Origin: an uncultured Acidobacteriota bacterium
Lineage (GTDB): Bacteria; Acidobacteriota; Blastocatellia; Pyrinomonadales; Pyrinomonadaceae
Assembly: GCA_937873515.1 (NCBI GenBank)
Contig: CALMYB010000019.1
Location: 1-64,000 of the forward strand
Direction of reading: 5' to 3'
DNA length: 64,000 nucleotides
In this document: one piece after another, positions 17,517 through 25,949 of the stretch
Layout of the letters: each line of letters opens with the position of its first letter
How positions within the stretch are numbered: position 1 is the stretch's first letter
Notes under the pieces: generated by a model
Database searches by the model: none
Seen by the model: the letters and a program-made list of their open reading frames with translations, nothing else
Told to the model about the DNA's origin: nothing
Program-made: the position numbers and the translations under genes

Positions 17517-18523
17517 AGAAGATCGACGTCACCGATCCCGAGCCGCCAAACGAACCCCAGACGTACGAGCAGCATCTATTCTTTGCGAGTGACCCCGAAT
17601 GGCAGTGTTCCGTGCCAGATGCGTTCTACGGAGGCTTTCAGGGCCGACCGGATCATTGTCAGAACAAGGTGCTTATGAGTTTTGATAGGAGTCTGGATCA
17701 GATATACGGGTTTTCGAGTTTTGATACGCGAAGAATCGAGACATACGCCTGGGGCACGGCGGCGGTGAAAGGTTCGTACGAGGCGACGATAACGACGGAA
17801 CAAGAGGCGATGCAGTGGGTTCTCAGTATCACGCACAAACCGGCCTCAGGCGGCGGATCAACGGGTGCCGACAGCGGATATTCGCATCAAAGTGGCCCGA
17901 CGCAGTGGGACGTTCGGGTCAACGCGGGTTACGACACCATCGAAGGAGTGTTCGCACGCCTCGACGCCTCCAACCCCGGCGATCCGAATCCACCAGATGA
18001 CTATCGTAAAGAAGTATTGGATGCGGTCAAAGCGATTTTGAGCGGCGAGTCAGAGTGTGCTAAGTGGTTTGGTGAAAAGGCAATACGATTAGCTGCCTTA
18101 GGCGCAGTTGGAGAACAGCTCAAGAACGCCCCAATTACGAGATATGAGAGTGGTGATAAGGGAGGTATCCGCATGTACGGCAATGAATCTCTCTTTGGAG
18201 CGGACGGACAGCCTTTTCGTGCGACTGATGGAACTCCGGCGTACATGCTTTTCTCCAACGTTGAGATTCAGAGCACTGGCCCGTTCAATAGTATCGTCTC
18301 AACTGCAAACAAAATTGGCGGTAAATATCCAAACGGTCAACTTGCATCAAGAATTGCCCAAGTCCTTCACGAACTTGCACATATCGTTTACGATCCGAAG
18401 ACGTTGAAGACTTTGATCGAAAGAGATGGTGGTGATGAAAATAAGTCCGTAGAAAACTCAAGAATTGTCTTGGACGAGCATCACTGCAGGGAGGCGATTG
18501 ATACTTTTTTGAAGAAGCACTGA
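17408..18523 (+). CDS. Displaced RHS-like C-terminal tip, candidate zincin toxin
   Basis: The reading frame runs from the scar at 17326 to TAA... TGA at 18523; the first ATG inside it is at 17408. The first about 60 residues are RHS-like linker, followed by a variable domain. Near the C-terminus is LHELAHIVYD, an HExxH zinc-binding motif, with DEHHC about 40 residues later. By analogy with orphan RHS tips, I infer a toxin domain with protease-like fold, lacking its delivery core. The long upstream extension to 17165 overlaps the previous gene in another frame and is not real. I see no signal peptide. Confidence 0.5.
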   Translation: MVTWKTSDPASGTVVSYTNDGTANTGFVSEQTEPLGQKIDVTDPEPPNEPQTYEQHLFFASDPEWQCSVPDAFYGGFQGRPDHCQNKVLMSFDRSLDQIYGFSSFDTRRIETYAWGTAAVKGSYEATITTEQEAMQWVLSITHKPASGGGSTGADSGYSHQSGPTQWDVRVNAGYDTIEGVFARLDASNPGDPNPPDDYRKEVLDAVKAILSGESECAKWFGEKAIRLAALGAVGEQLKNAPITRYESGDKGGIRMYGNESLFGADGQPFRATDGTPAYMLFSNVEIQSTGPFNSIVSTANKIGGKYPNGQLASRIAQVLHELAHIVYDPKTLKTLIERDGGDENKSVENSRIVLDEHHCREAIDTFLKKH

Positions 18524-18568
18524 TGAGTTTTCAGTGACCGCTCGCAAGAATGACAACGGAGGATTAAT

Positions 18569-19324
18569 ATGATGAGGCTTTGGAAAGTAGCGGAATGGCT
18601 TTGTATCGCGGCAATTCTGCTTACTATGCTCGCTGGCAGCGTCGCTGCGCAGAGAGGGCGAGTCTTCAAGTTTATCGGGACCGTTATTGATAACTCCGGG
18701 CATCCGGTTTCCGGTGCCGATGTAACGATGATCCCGGCAGAAGGCGGTGTGAATCCTCAACCACATGACGTGACAAAGCCGGATGGGAGTTTTGAACTTT
18801 CGTACTATATGGACCGGCCTAAGAATTGGCGTATCTACGTTAGTGCAGGCGCTCTTGGATGGTCGCCGATCTCCGAACTTTTTGATGTTTTGCCAAAATA
18901 CGACGAAACTTTCATTGGCCGGCCTTTTGTTGTAACAAGTGATTCTGACATGGTAGATGTTGGGGCGATTCAGGTGCAATTTTGGTATGAAAAGGTCAAG
19001 ATCCCTATCCGTACCGAAGGACGGAAATTGACAAAGGAAGAATGGCAGCAAGTTTGGTGTGGTGTTCTCAACAAAGATGGGAAAATGATCGGCGAAAGCA
19101 CGGTCGGCCCGCGGCTGGACAAAGTTGATCTAGCCAGCTCCAGCGTCATCGTCTCTCTCCCTGAGGGCCGATGGAAGCTGCAATTCCAAAAGTTTGAGTT
19201 TCCAACGAAACTCTCGAAGGACGTTCTAGGTTCGACTAACTATTTTGAAGTTGTCAAAGGCAAGCCGCAGACACTTGCACCGATCGAGATCAAACTCAAA
19301 GGTGTTGAGATGATCGACCTTTGA
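18569..19324 (+). CDS. Secreted carboxypeptidase-regulatory-like domain protein
   Basis: The 251-residue protein has a good ribosome site (GGAGG at about 18557-18561) and a signal peptide ending near SVAAQRG. Residues about 33-105 form a carboxypeptidase-regulatory-like beta-sandwich (GTVIDNSGHPVSGADVTMIP, then KPDGSFELSY). The rest is unassigned. It lies 45 bases after the tip gene and could be its immunity partner or simply cargo; nothing in sequence decides. Confidence 0.6.
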   Translation: MMRLWKVAEWLCIAAILLTMLAGSVAAQRGRVFKFIGTVIDNSGHPVSGADVTMIPAEGGVNPQPHDVTKPDGSFELSYYMDRPKNWRIYVSAGALGWSPISELFDVLPKYDETFIGRPFVVTSDSDMVDVGAIQVQFWYEKVKIPIRTEGRKLTKEEWQQVWCGVLNKDGKMIGESTVGPRLDKVDLASSSVIVSLPEGRWKLQFQKFEFPTKLSKDVLGSTNYFEVVKGKPQTLAPIEIKLKGVEMIDL

Positions 19325-19352
19325 CGATTGACCCCGCGTGGTAAACAAAATA

Positions 19353-20015
19353 ATGCTCCGGACAAGACGACAAATTAAGCTCTGGGCTCTGCCGCTCATT
19401 TTGCTGTCAAGCATTTCTACGCCAGCACAAGATGCTAAGCCTCATGTTATTAGTGCCGGTGGCCTTGTGGTGGATAGTGCCAGTAGTCCGATTCCCAATG
19501 CACTTGTTTGCTTTCGGGGAGGCCGCACCGGTGATGTTTTTCCTTGCTCAAAGACCGGAGTTGAGGGAGTATTTGAGCTACGCGATTCTGTTATCGGACA
19601 ATATGCGTGGCTGGTGATCGAAGTTAGAGTAGCGGGGATACCGCGTGTTGTCGTTGATTCATACGACCTGACACAATTCCCGGAGTTTCGCGGGCTGAGG
19701 TTAAAGGTTCCTAAGGATCCTGACTTTGTCTATCAACTCGAATACATTCGACCGCACATTGTTTATAAGAAGGTCGAGATCGATCTTGCGAAGCTGTTTG
19801 CCGGTGGTTTTGTGAAAGGCGACTACGATCTACGGTATGATCTGTTTTACAAAGGCAAGCTTGTGCGTCGGGGCGGCTATGTTGACAGCCGCGACTTCGA
19901 CGAGAAGACGAAGAAACTCACTTGGGCGATCCCTGTCGGTAAATGGACAGTCACGTTCAAACTCAACAACGGTAAGGGTGTGCGACGCGAAAAGGTCGTG
20001 CTGACTGTGAAGTAG
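19353..20015 (+). CDS. Second secreted carboxypeptidase-regulatory-like domain protein
   Basis: From ATG 19353 the product has a signal peptide (about residues 1-26) and a regulatory-like domain (GGLVVDSASSPIPNALVCFR). The layout and C-terminal half (WAIPVGKWTVTFKLNNGKGV) parallel the preceding gene (LPEGRWKLQFQKF), so the two may be diverged duplicates. A GTG at 19338 is an alternative start. Confidence 0.55.
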   Translation: MLRTRRQIKLWALPLILLSSISTPAQDAKPHVISAGGLVVDSASSPIPNALVCFRGGRTGDVFPCSKTGVEGVFELRDSVIGQYAWLVIEVRVAGIPRVVVDSYDLTQFPEFRGLRLKVPKDPDFVYQLEYIRPHIVYKKVEIDLAKLFAGGFVKGDYDLRYDLFYKGKLVRRGGYVDSRDFDEKTKKLTWAIPVGKWTVTFKLNNGKGVRREKVVLTVK

Positions 20016-20070
20016 CGGCCCGCATCGTGAAGCATTGTCGGAGCTAGGTTTTGCGGTGAGAGGATTGTTG

Positions 20071-20526
20071 ATGAAGAGCATAAACAAGCTGCGGGCGGTG
20101 CTTGATATTGCCGGATCTTTTGTCGGCCTTTTCTTGCTTGTATACGTGTTCAATATTGCTGCAAGGATGTCATCGCCGGACGAACCATTTCCGGTTCTCG
20201 GGTTCGCGATCACCTGCGGGGTTTTTGCTGCCGCCTATCTTGCCATTCTGCTTTGGCGAGGTAATACGGAGGCCGGCGGCCTGCCGATTCTCGTCCTTGC
20301 CGCATTGACCGGAACGCTGATGTATTTTGCTGGTACGATCGCCCTCTCCATCGCCCTGGGGCACGGTGATGGCTTGGTGCCTTCAGTCAGTTTGTGGATC
20401 TTTTTGGCGGTGGTGGTTCTGATCTCTACGAGCATCCCGGCACTCATTTTTCGTGCCATAGCAGCTATCATCCGTTGGCTAGGGTCCGGATCGAGGACTT
20501 CTCAAGATAATGTGGATGACGACTGA
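20071..20526 (+). CDS. Four-helix membrane protein, function unknown
   Basis: ATG 20071 has a GAGAGGA ribosome site 6 bases upstream; a TTG at 20035 is less likely. The 151-residue product has four hydrophobic segments (about residues 13-32, 42-62, 74-94, 105-128) and a short polar, acidic tail (SRTSQDNVDDD). It ends at scar D, so its position between scars fits a cassette boundary. Confidence 0.55.
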   Translation: MKSINKLRAVLDIAGSFVGLFLLVYVFNIAARMSSPDEPFPVLGFAITCGVFAAAYLAILLWRGNTEAGGLPILVLAALTGTLMYFAGTIALSIALGHGDGLVPSVSLWIFLAVVVLISTSIPALIFRAIAAIIRWLGSGSRTSQDNVDDD

Positions 20527-20528
20527 TC

Positions 20529-20573
20529 CGGTGAGTGGGACGCGGGTTGAGTATAGTAAACGACGGGACGATG
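20529..20573 (+). repeat. RHS-like core scar D
   Basis: Reads like SGTRVEYSNDGT, with a small frame change, similar to SGTVVSYTNDGT in scar A. It shares GAGTATAGTAA and ACGA words with scar C (22530-22543). It lies between the stop of one gene and the start of the next. Confidence 0.45.
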
Positions 20574-21227
20574 ACTAACAAAAATCGACTTTTTCTGATG
20601 ACTATTGGGCTCTTTCAGCTTTTTGCGGGTTCTGTCATATGTCAGACGGTCACTGATCCTGAGGTATGCCGCGTCCGCAATGAGCGTCGTGCGGCGACCC
20701 TCGATAGAGAAAGTCCGCTTTTGATCCTGATTCATCAAGGCAGAACGGGTGACGGGATAACACACTCTTGGATGGAACGGATGAAAGATCTCGGTGTCAA
20801 AGAAGCGACTGTCAGAGCAAGGTATCGTGAGAAAACAATAGGCATATTCGTAATTGATGTTGACACAAGCAGTATGAGGTTTTGGTCCTCCTACTATTAC
20901 ACTCCGTCCGGCAAATCGATTAATACAGAGTCTAGACGCGAGTCTTTCGAAAACCTCTCGAACGAACTGAAACCGATCTTCGAGCAGAGAGCCATGAAAC
21001 AGCTTGCAGCATTGCCGCTCCGCGGCGAACAATGCGGAACCGTGGAGATCAGTCTGATTGATGACGCTTGCTTCCCGGTAATATATAGTCCGCCTCAGGG
21101 CGGTGAGTGTTGCGACGCTTTTGCCGGATGGGACGCCGTTGACGAGGAATGTGTTGCCGGAAGGCGGTTATTGCGGAGTTGCGTGAACGGGGACGAGCGG
21201 TTACGAGATGAAATCTATACACCGTAG
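20571..21227 (+). CDS. Secreted protein with scar-encoded C-terminus
   Basis: From ATG 20571 the product has a signal peptide (IGLFQLFAGSVICQ). The middle is a mixed alpha/beta domain without a recognised family. The last about 33 residues are coded by RHS-like scar B in a frame different from that of scar A, so this tail probably replaced the original C-terminus. The gene end overlaps the start of the next gene at 21208. The ATG is inside scar D. Confidence 0.5.
   Translation: MTNKNRLFLMTIGLFQLFAGSVICQTVTDPEVCRVRNERRAATLDRESPLLILIHQGRTGDGITHSWMERMKDLGVKEATVRARYREKTIGIFVIDVDTSSMRFWSSYYYTPSGKSINTESRRESFENLSNELKPIFEQRAMKQLAALPLRGEQCGTVEISLIDDACFPVIYSPPQGGECCDAFAGWDAVDEECVAGRRLLRSCVNGDERLRDEIYTP
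21129..21185 (+). repeat. RHS-like core scar B
   Basis: Matches 17326-17384 over its length, apart from a two-base shortening in the TGTTTGCGGGG region and a change near the end. It is internal to the coding frame of the preceding secreted protein, so it adds a C-terminal tail to that protein. Confidence 0.75.
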
Positions 21228-21729
21228 AATGAGTATTGCGAGCGTCGGGTTAAGCGCCGCCTTCTTGATATGCCTGATCTTCGTCAACTCGGGTCTGGCC
21301 CAGAGTAAGAAACTCGAGAAGTTTTGCCAAGAAGCGGGAAAAGCATTCCTTGCGGATGAATGGAATGGCAAATTGTTGAGGGATGATCTGTTCAGTTCAG
21401 ATTGCACGATTGAGGTTAAGTTGGCCGATAATCGCGACATCTATTTGAGCATTGAACAATACGGATCCGTTCGTGAGGCGCGAAAAGAACTTGAGAACGA
21501 CCTGTCGTATTTATTGCTGGGGCAGAGTATGGCGTCTAGTACCCCTCAGCCTCGGTTAAAGGTCAAGCTCGATCGTTGGTGGAGCTACGGTACGGCTTAC
21601 GGCGGCGTCGGATCTACGATTCTCCTGCAGCGCAAGGTCTTTTATATCCTGGTAATCGCGCCAGACAAGAAGGACTTAACTCCAATAGAAAAGATGCTGA
21701 GGCAGGTCGGAAAGGATGTTGGCATCTAG
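21208..21729 (+). CDS. Secreted protein, function unknown
   Basis: The 173-residue protein has a signal peptide (ASVGLSAAFLICLIFVNSGLA). The mature part contains Cys residues at about 45 and 68 that could pair. I recognise no family. It overlaps the previous gene by 20 bases; an alternative ATG at 21229 would remove the overlap. Confidence 0.5.
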   Translation: MKSIHRRMSIASVGLSAAFLICLIFVNSGLAQSKKLEKFCQEAGKAFLADEWNGKLLRDDLFSSDCTIEVKLADNRDIYLSIEQYGSVREARKELENDLSYLLLGQSMASSTPQPRLKVKLDRWWSYGTAYGGVGSTILLQRKVFYILVIAPDKKDLTPIEKMLRQVGKDVGI

Positions 21730-21827
21730 ACTATTTTTAGCAAGCGACCTCAAGGACGATGGGGTTCAGTCAAGGGCAAATGCAGAGCTTGTTCGAAAAG
21801 CGTGTTTTTGAGGTTGGTGGTACGGCT

Positions 21828-22517
21828 ATGAAATTTCTAGGCGGCGTTGTCATGGCGGTCGTGCTTCTCGCCACTATTGCGCAAGCGCAGAAAAGTACTG
21901 TCCTGTCACCGACTGGACGTGTGACCGGCTCGGTTTATGACAGAAACCTCGCGTACATCCCATCGAAGGTTGTTGCCGAGTGTAACGGAAAGAAGTTTGA
22001 GGCCGAGATCGGAGCAAACGCGTACTATTCGCTCGACCTTCCGCCAGGGATTTGCAGGATGAGTGCCCTGCCGCGCGACGGTTATGGGCAATGGTTTTAT
22101 AAGGCTACGCGGGCCAGCATTGAAATAAAGCCGGATGAAGAGCAAAAACTGAATTTTTATCCCACCATTCGGATTGTGAGTGTTGCCCTGGTCGTGACAA
22201 AGAACGGCCTGCGTTCACCCGCGACAATGAATCCACCACAGGCCGACATCGCTTTCTCAATCTCGCAGAAAAGCCGGGCGGATGCCCTATTGCAATTTGC
22301 AGAACGGTCGATCGAAGGAACCTTCAGCACGTATACCAAGTGCATACTTACCTTCGGAAACACGACCGTTATCGCCGACACGATGCTGGTCGATCTCAAC
22401 TTCTCAACCTTTAAGCTGACGGGACACTTGATCGTGGACGCAAACGGGAAGATCACAAAGGGCACAAAAGGCACCGTCAAGAATATCGACGGCAACTTGG
22501 TCGTTTCTGTTCGGTAG
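21828..22517 (+). CDS. Third secreted carboxypeptidase-regulatory-like domain protein
   Basis: ATG 21828 has a GAGGTTGGTGG site 8 bases upstream and gives a signal peptide ending at AQA. Residues about 27-90 look like a regulatory-like domain (GRVTGSVYDRNLAYIPSKVV). The C-terminal part (SFTKL, GHLIVDANGKIT) is unassigned. It ends at scar C, just before the terminator for both converging transcripts. Confidence 0.55.
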   Translation: MKFLGGVVMAVVLLATIAQAQKSTVLSPTGRVTGSVYDRNLAYIPSKVVAECNGKKFEAEIGANAYYSLDLPPGICRMSALPRDGYGQWFYKATRASIEIKPDEEQKLNFYPTIRIVSVALVVTKNGLRSPATMNPPQADIAFSISQKSRADALLQFAERSIEGTFSTYTKCILTFGNTTVIADTMLVDLNFSTFKLTGHLIVDANGKITKGTKGTVKNIDGNLVVSVR

Positions 22518-22529
22518 ACCAGATAGGCG

Positions 22530-22594
22530 GAGTATAGTAACGAAACGGACGGCGAACACGGGCTTTGTCTCCGAGCAGACCGAGCCGCTGGGGC
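22530..22594 (+). repeat. RHS-like core scar C
   Basis: Bases 22549-22594 match 17471-17516 (coding for ANTGFVSEQTEPLG in scar A). The left part 22530-22543 matches scar D. It is the right-hand boundary of the mosaic region; no frame runs on from it. Confidence 0.75.
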
Positions 22595-22613
22595 GGGCGG
22601 GCTGAGGTAAAGA

Positions 22614-22662
22614 GCAGTCTGCCGCTTCCTTCAAGCGTCCAATGAAGGAGGCGGCAAACTGC
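22614..22662. terminator. Bidirectional terminator-like hairpin
   Basis: The arms 22614-22633 and 22643-22662 are 20 bases each and pair except at two positions, around a 9-base loop. It lies between the converging genes ending at 22517 and 22677. The flanking T or A tracts are short, so a role in termination is likely but not certain. Confidence 0.6.
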
Positions 22663-22676
22663 TTTATATCCGGCCG

Positions 22677-24044
22677 CTATTGGGCTGATGCGACCGGAAT
22701 GTCAGAGCCCGTTCCGAAGAAGCGATAGTCAACGCTTCCGTCCGAGCTGCGAAGAATGTACCAAACACCGCTGCGATAGACCGCAGGATCCGTCTTGCCG
22801 TCGCCGTCATAATCGGCGGGTGCGAGGACGTCGGTCGCGAGGCCCCAATGGATCGCGTGGAACGATGCGTCCGAGCTGTAGCGGATGTACCAATTGCCGT
22901 CCGACGGCCGGAACACCGCAAAGTCCGTCTTGCCGTCGCCGTCGTAGTCGCCGGGAACTTGCTTATCATTGCTCATTCCGAAAGGCTGCATCACGTATTG
23001 GCCGGTGCCGCTCTCGATGACGTGCCATGTGCCGTCCGATGGGCGGAACACGCTGACATCCGAGATGCCGTCGCCGTCGAAATCAGCGCTCGCGACCGAT
23101 TTGTCGGCGAGCCTTTCGCGCGTCATCACCCAGACGTCGCCCGACGGACTTCCGTTCGAACCGATCTCGCTTCCCGGACGTGCCGAGCCGACGACCATTT
23201 GCTTGCCGTCCCAAGAGAGCGATGCGCGCGTGTCGCCTGCCGCACTATTGATCGGTGCCGGCAGATGGACCGGCGCTTCCCAATCTGCGGACGTGCTGCT
23301 GCGTGTCGCTGTCCAGACGTCGGGGCCGCCGAGCGTGCCGGGCCGCGTCGAATCGAACACGATCTCGAGCCCGTCGTGCCGAACGTTCGGCCGTCCGTCA
23401 TCAAACTCCGTGTTCACGCCGGGTGCGAGTTGTGCCGGCCCGCCATCGACCGAATAGTAAATGTCGAGGTCAGTGCCGCCCGGCGTGTGCCCGTCGGGCC
23501 GATTGTTCGCAAAATACAGCACGCCGTGCCCTTCTTCATCCTGAAAATACGACGGACTCCATTCCGTGCCGGGGCTGTTGATCTCGCAACCGAGATTCAC
23601 GGGAGTATCCCAAGTGCTGCCGTGCTTTGTGGTGTGATAGATATCGGCCCCGCCGCACGCACCTGTCTCCGCGCGCGCTGAAACGAAATAAAAGCTTCCG
23701 TTTGGCGCCGGCGACGGGCAAAAATCGTCCGCGGTGCTGTTGATCGGCGCGCCGACGTTCACGAAGGCTCCCCACGGAGAGGTCGTAGTTGCACGCGTCG
23801 AAACCCAGATGTCCTGGCCGCCGAGGCCGCCCGGACGGTTCGAGGCGATGTAAAAACTCAATCCGTCGGGAGCCTGTATCGGGCATCCGTCGCCGTATGC
23901 CGTGTTGAATTCCGTGCTTGTGCCCGGAATGAACGACTCCATATTGACGGGATCGGACCAAGCGGAAAAACGCTGCCCAAATATGGGCGACATTGCGAAT
24001 ATCAGTACGGCCAAGATCAATGTGATCTGGAACAATCGGTTCAT
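22677..24044 (-). CDS. Secreted PD40 beta-propeller protein with FG-GAP/VCBS-like tail
   Basis: Starting at ATG 24044 (GGAGG about 8 bases upstream), the 455-residue protein has a signal peptide ending IFGQ. Residues about 40-300 hold PD40/WD40-like blades (SFYIASNRPGG, FYFVSARAETG, LYFANNRPDG, IVFDSTRPG). The tail, about 325-450, has four FG-GAP-like units with the DGDGKTDFAVFRPSDG calcium-binding loop. The tail closely resembles the end of the giant protein at 46931-53782. Likely an extracellular or surface protein; its ligand is unknown. Confidence 0.75.
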   Translation of the reverse strand: MNRLFQITLILAVLIFAMSPIFGQRFSAWSDPVNMESFIPGTSTEFNTAYGDGCPIQAPDGLSFYIASNRPGGLGGQDIWVSTRATTTSPWGAFVNVGAPINSTADDFCPSPAPNGSFYFVSARAETGACGGADIYHTTKHGSTWDTPVNLGCEINSPGTEWSPSYFQDEEGHGVLYFANNRPDGHTPGGTDLDIYYSVDGGPAQLAPGVNTEFDDGRPNVRHDGLEIVFDSTRPGTLGGPDVWTATRSSTSADWEAPVHLPAPINSAAGDTRASLSWDGKQMVVGSARPGSEIGSNGSPSGDVWVMTRERLADKSVASADFDGDGISDVSVFRPSDGTWHVIESGTGQYVMQPFGMSNDKQVPGDYDGDGKTDFAVFRPSDGNWYIRYSSDASFHAIHWGLATDVLAPADYDGDGKTDPAVYRSGVWYILRSSDGSVDYRFFGTGSDIPVASAQ

Positions 24045-24373
24045 CTTAGTGTCCTCCTTCTGCACTAAATGCGGTCTGTTGTTGAATTAAAACCGGGGGC
24101 CGATCGTTTCGAAATGCGTTCGATCTCCGGTCGAAGCCTGTATGCGTCGAATATGAACGCTTCCGTCGATTGAAATCCTTGACAAAAGTTCTGCTTTTGT
24201 TCGTTTTTTCTTCTTCGCGGCCAGAAGGCAGGAAAATAAAGGGCCTGCGAGGTTTTGAGGATGAGAAAAAAATTCGGGAATGGCGGCAAAAGGATGTTTT
24301 TTCGCCGTCTATTCCCAGAAGCTAAGACTCCGGCCTTGCTTCATTCAAAAGTAAATTTTTGGGAGACCAATAT
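24045..24373. other. Intergenic region between divergent secreted-protein genes
   Basis: About 330 bases with no convincing gene. It holds CAAAAG-N5-CTTTTG (24183-24199), a small palindrome that could be an operator, and a TTGACA at 24179-24184 without a clear -10 box. The two flanking genes start at 24044 (minus) and 24374 (plus). Confidence 0.4.
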
Positions 24374-25264
24374 ATGAACATGAGAAGTATTCTTGTTTTT
24401 GCCGCGATCGCAGCGATGTCGGTTGCGGCCTTTGGCCAGCAATTTGGAGATGGCCGCCTGTCCCGCGAGGAACTGAACCAAATAAGGGCAGAGGCTCGCC
24501 AGCAGATCGAGATCGCAAAAAAGAGCCCTCTGCTTTCGGCATCGCTTGGTGCAAAGGCCGCACCGGGAGCCGCAAACCTCGCCACGATCCCGTCACCATA
24601 TGACGATCCGGATTCTTTCGGCAATAACGTCAAATTCCTCGGTTCGCTTTATGCAGGAACGGTCTATATCTATCACAGCTGTTCGGCACAGGTTCTGCAG
24701 GACGAACTTGGATTGACGCTCGCCGCGGACGACAAGTGTATCGTGCACAACCCGCCATCTGCCCCGATGAACCAAACACAGGTGCTCTACGATCCGGCAT
24801 GGGAATACACGATCCCGAAGAACACGGTCTCGAATACGCTCTATGTGATGACGAACAACAATCCGGGCTTTGACGCGTTCGATGCGAACGGGTTTGCGAG
24901 CAACTATACGGTGTTCTACTCACCGGTCGTGACATTTGTGAGCACGGCGTTGAACGATCCGCTTGCGATCGACCCCTCGACCGGCCAGCCGATGAACGGG
25001 CAATACACGACCTCGCTTGGCGGCAGCACCACGCTCCAGCGGTCGCTGGCCGCAAATGAGTATTCAAGCGAATACAGGAGCTATGCGTCTGTCGGCAGCC
25101 GCGGCTTTTCGCGTTCATACTGGCGTGCGGTCGGCCTTCCGGAAAGCGTGATCAACAAGATCTTCAATCGAAAGATGTCGCTCCGTTTCGGGATCCGCGT
25201 CCGCGTGATCGGTGCGGTGAATTTCGGTCAATTCTACTACTCGATGAGAATGCTAGGCGACTAG
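24374..25264 (+). CDS. Secreted protein, function unknown
   Basis: The start at 24374 follows GGGAG by about 9 bases; the ATG at 24380 is also possible. The roughly 296-residue product has a signal peptide ending AAFGQQ, then a long polar beta-rich region with two Cys at about 102 and 122. No family was recognised. A strong terminator follows at 25288. Confidence 0.55.
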   Translation: MNMRSILVFAAIAAMSVAAFGQQFGDGRLSREELNQIRAEARQQIEIAKKSPLLSASLGAKAAPGAANLATIPSPYDDPDSFGNNVKFLGSLYAGTVYIYHSCSAQVLQDELGLTLAADDKCIVHNPPSAPMNQTQVLYDPAWEYTIPKNTVSNTLYVMTNNNPGFDAFDANGFASNYTVFYSPVVTFVSTALNDPLAIDPSTGQPMNGQYTTSLGGSTTLQRSLAANEYSSEYRSYASVGSRGFSRSYWRAVGLPESVINKIFNRKMSLRFGIRVRVIGAVNFGQFYYSMRMLGD

Positions 25265-25287
25265 GATCCTCTATCTCAGCAGAACGG

Positions 25288-25318
25288 AAAAAGGACGGCC
25301 AAACGACCGTCCTTTTTT
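25288..25318. terminator. Bidirectional Rho-independent terminator
   Basis: AAAAAGGACGG (25288-25298) pairs with CCGTCCTTTTT (25307-25317) around an 8-base loop, with T or A tracts on both sides. It ends transcripts from the gene ending at 25264 and the convergent gene ending at 25323. Confidence 0.9.
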
Positions 25319-25322
25319 CGTA

Positions 25323-25949
25323 TCACAAATGATATTTTTTTCGTTCGATCTCCAGTTTGATGACGGTGCGGTAAACCTGCGGCGAATCGGTGTCGATCAC
25401 GTTCGATCCCGTAGCGCCGCTTGCGGACGCCGTAACGCGCACCTTCGAGACATTCATCAGACCGTTGAATTCGAACTCGCCCGCACGGTTGGTATAAACC
25501 GTCTGGACCTTTCGCGTTGAGCCGTCCGACCTTATTTCATAAAGATCGACGGTCGCCTGCTCGACGCTCAAGTTGTCCTTGTCAAAGACGATGCCCTTGA
25601 CCAAAATTAGCGAACCCTGATCGCGCGTCATCAGGAGGTTGCTGCCGAGGTCGCGAAAGTCATTTTCCTTGACCTTGACGTCGTACTTAACGCCGGTGCC
25701 GTAGCCTTTCGCATCGAACGCGATGTTGTACGTGCCCGGTTCGAGAGCGAGCGTAAAGCGGCCCTGCTTGTCGGATTTGGTCGAGCGGACGACCTTGCCG
25801 TTGACGCGGGCCGTAACCTCGACGTTCGGGATCGATCTGTAATCAACATTGCGCACGCGGCCCTTCACGCCGCTTGACTGTGCGAACGCGGCAAGCGGAA
25901 ATACGAGCCCGATCGTCAAAAAGATGGAGAAAAAGTTACGCTTGAGCAT
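25323..25949 (-). CDS. Secreted protein with carboxypeptidase-regulatory-like domain
   Basis: Starting at ATG 25949 gives 208 residues with a signal peptide (FFSIFLTIGLVFPLAAFAQ) and a domain GVKGRVRNVDYRSIPNVEVT through GTYNIAFDAKGYG. A second beta domain follows (VKGIVFDKDNLSVEQATVDL). Its start lies 14 bases inside the 3' end of the epimerase gene, so the two are probably coupled, although a link of function is not obvious. Confidence 0.65.
   Translation of the reverse strand: MLKRNFFSIFLTIGLVFPLAAFAQSSGVKGRVRNVDYRSIPNVEVTARVNGKVVRSTKSDKQGRFTLALEPGTYNIAFDAKGYGTGVKYDVKVKENDFRDLGSNLLMTRDQGSLILVKGIVFDKDNLSVEQATVDLYEIRSDGSTRKVQTVYTNRAGEFEFNGLMNVSKVRVTASASGATGSNVIDTDSPQVYRTVIKLEIERKKYHL

Noticed and set aside
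22848..23681. A 277-codon plus-strand frame opposite the PD40 gene
   Set aside because: Shadow of tandem FG-GAP and PD40 units; composition is Arg and Ala rich.
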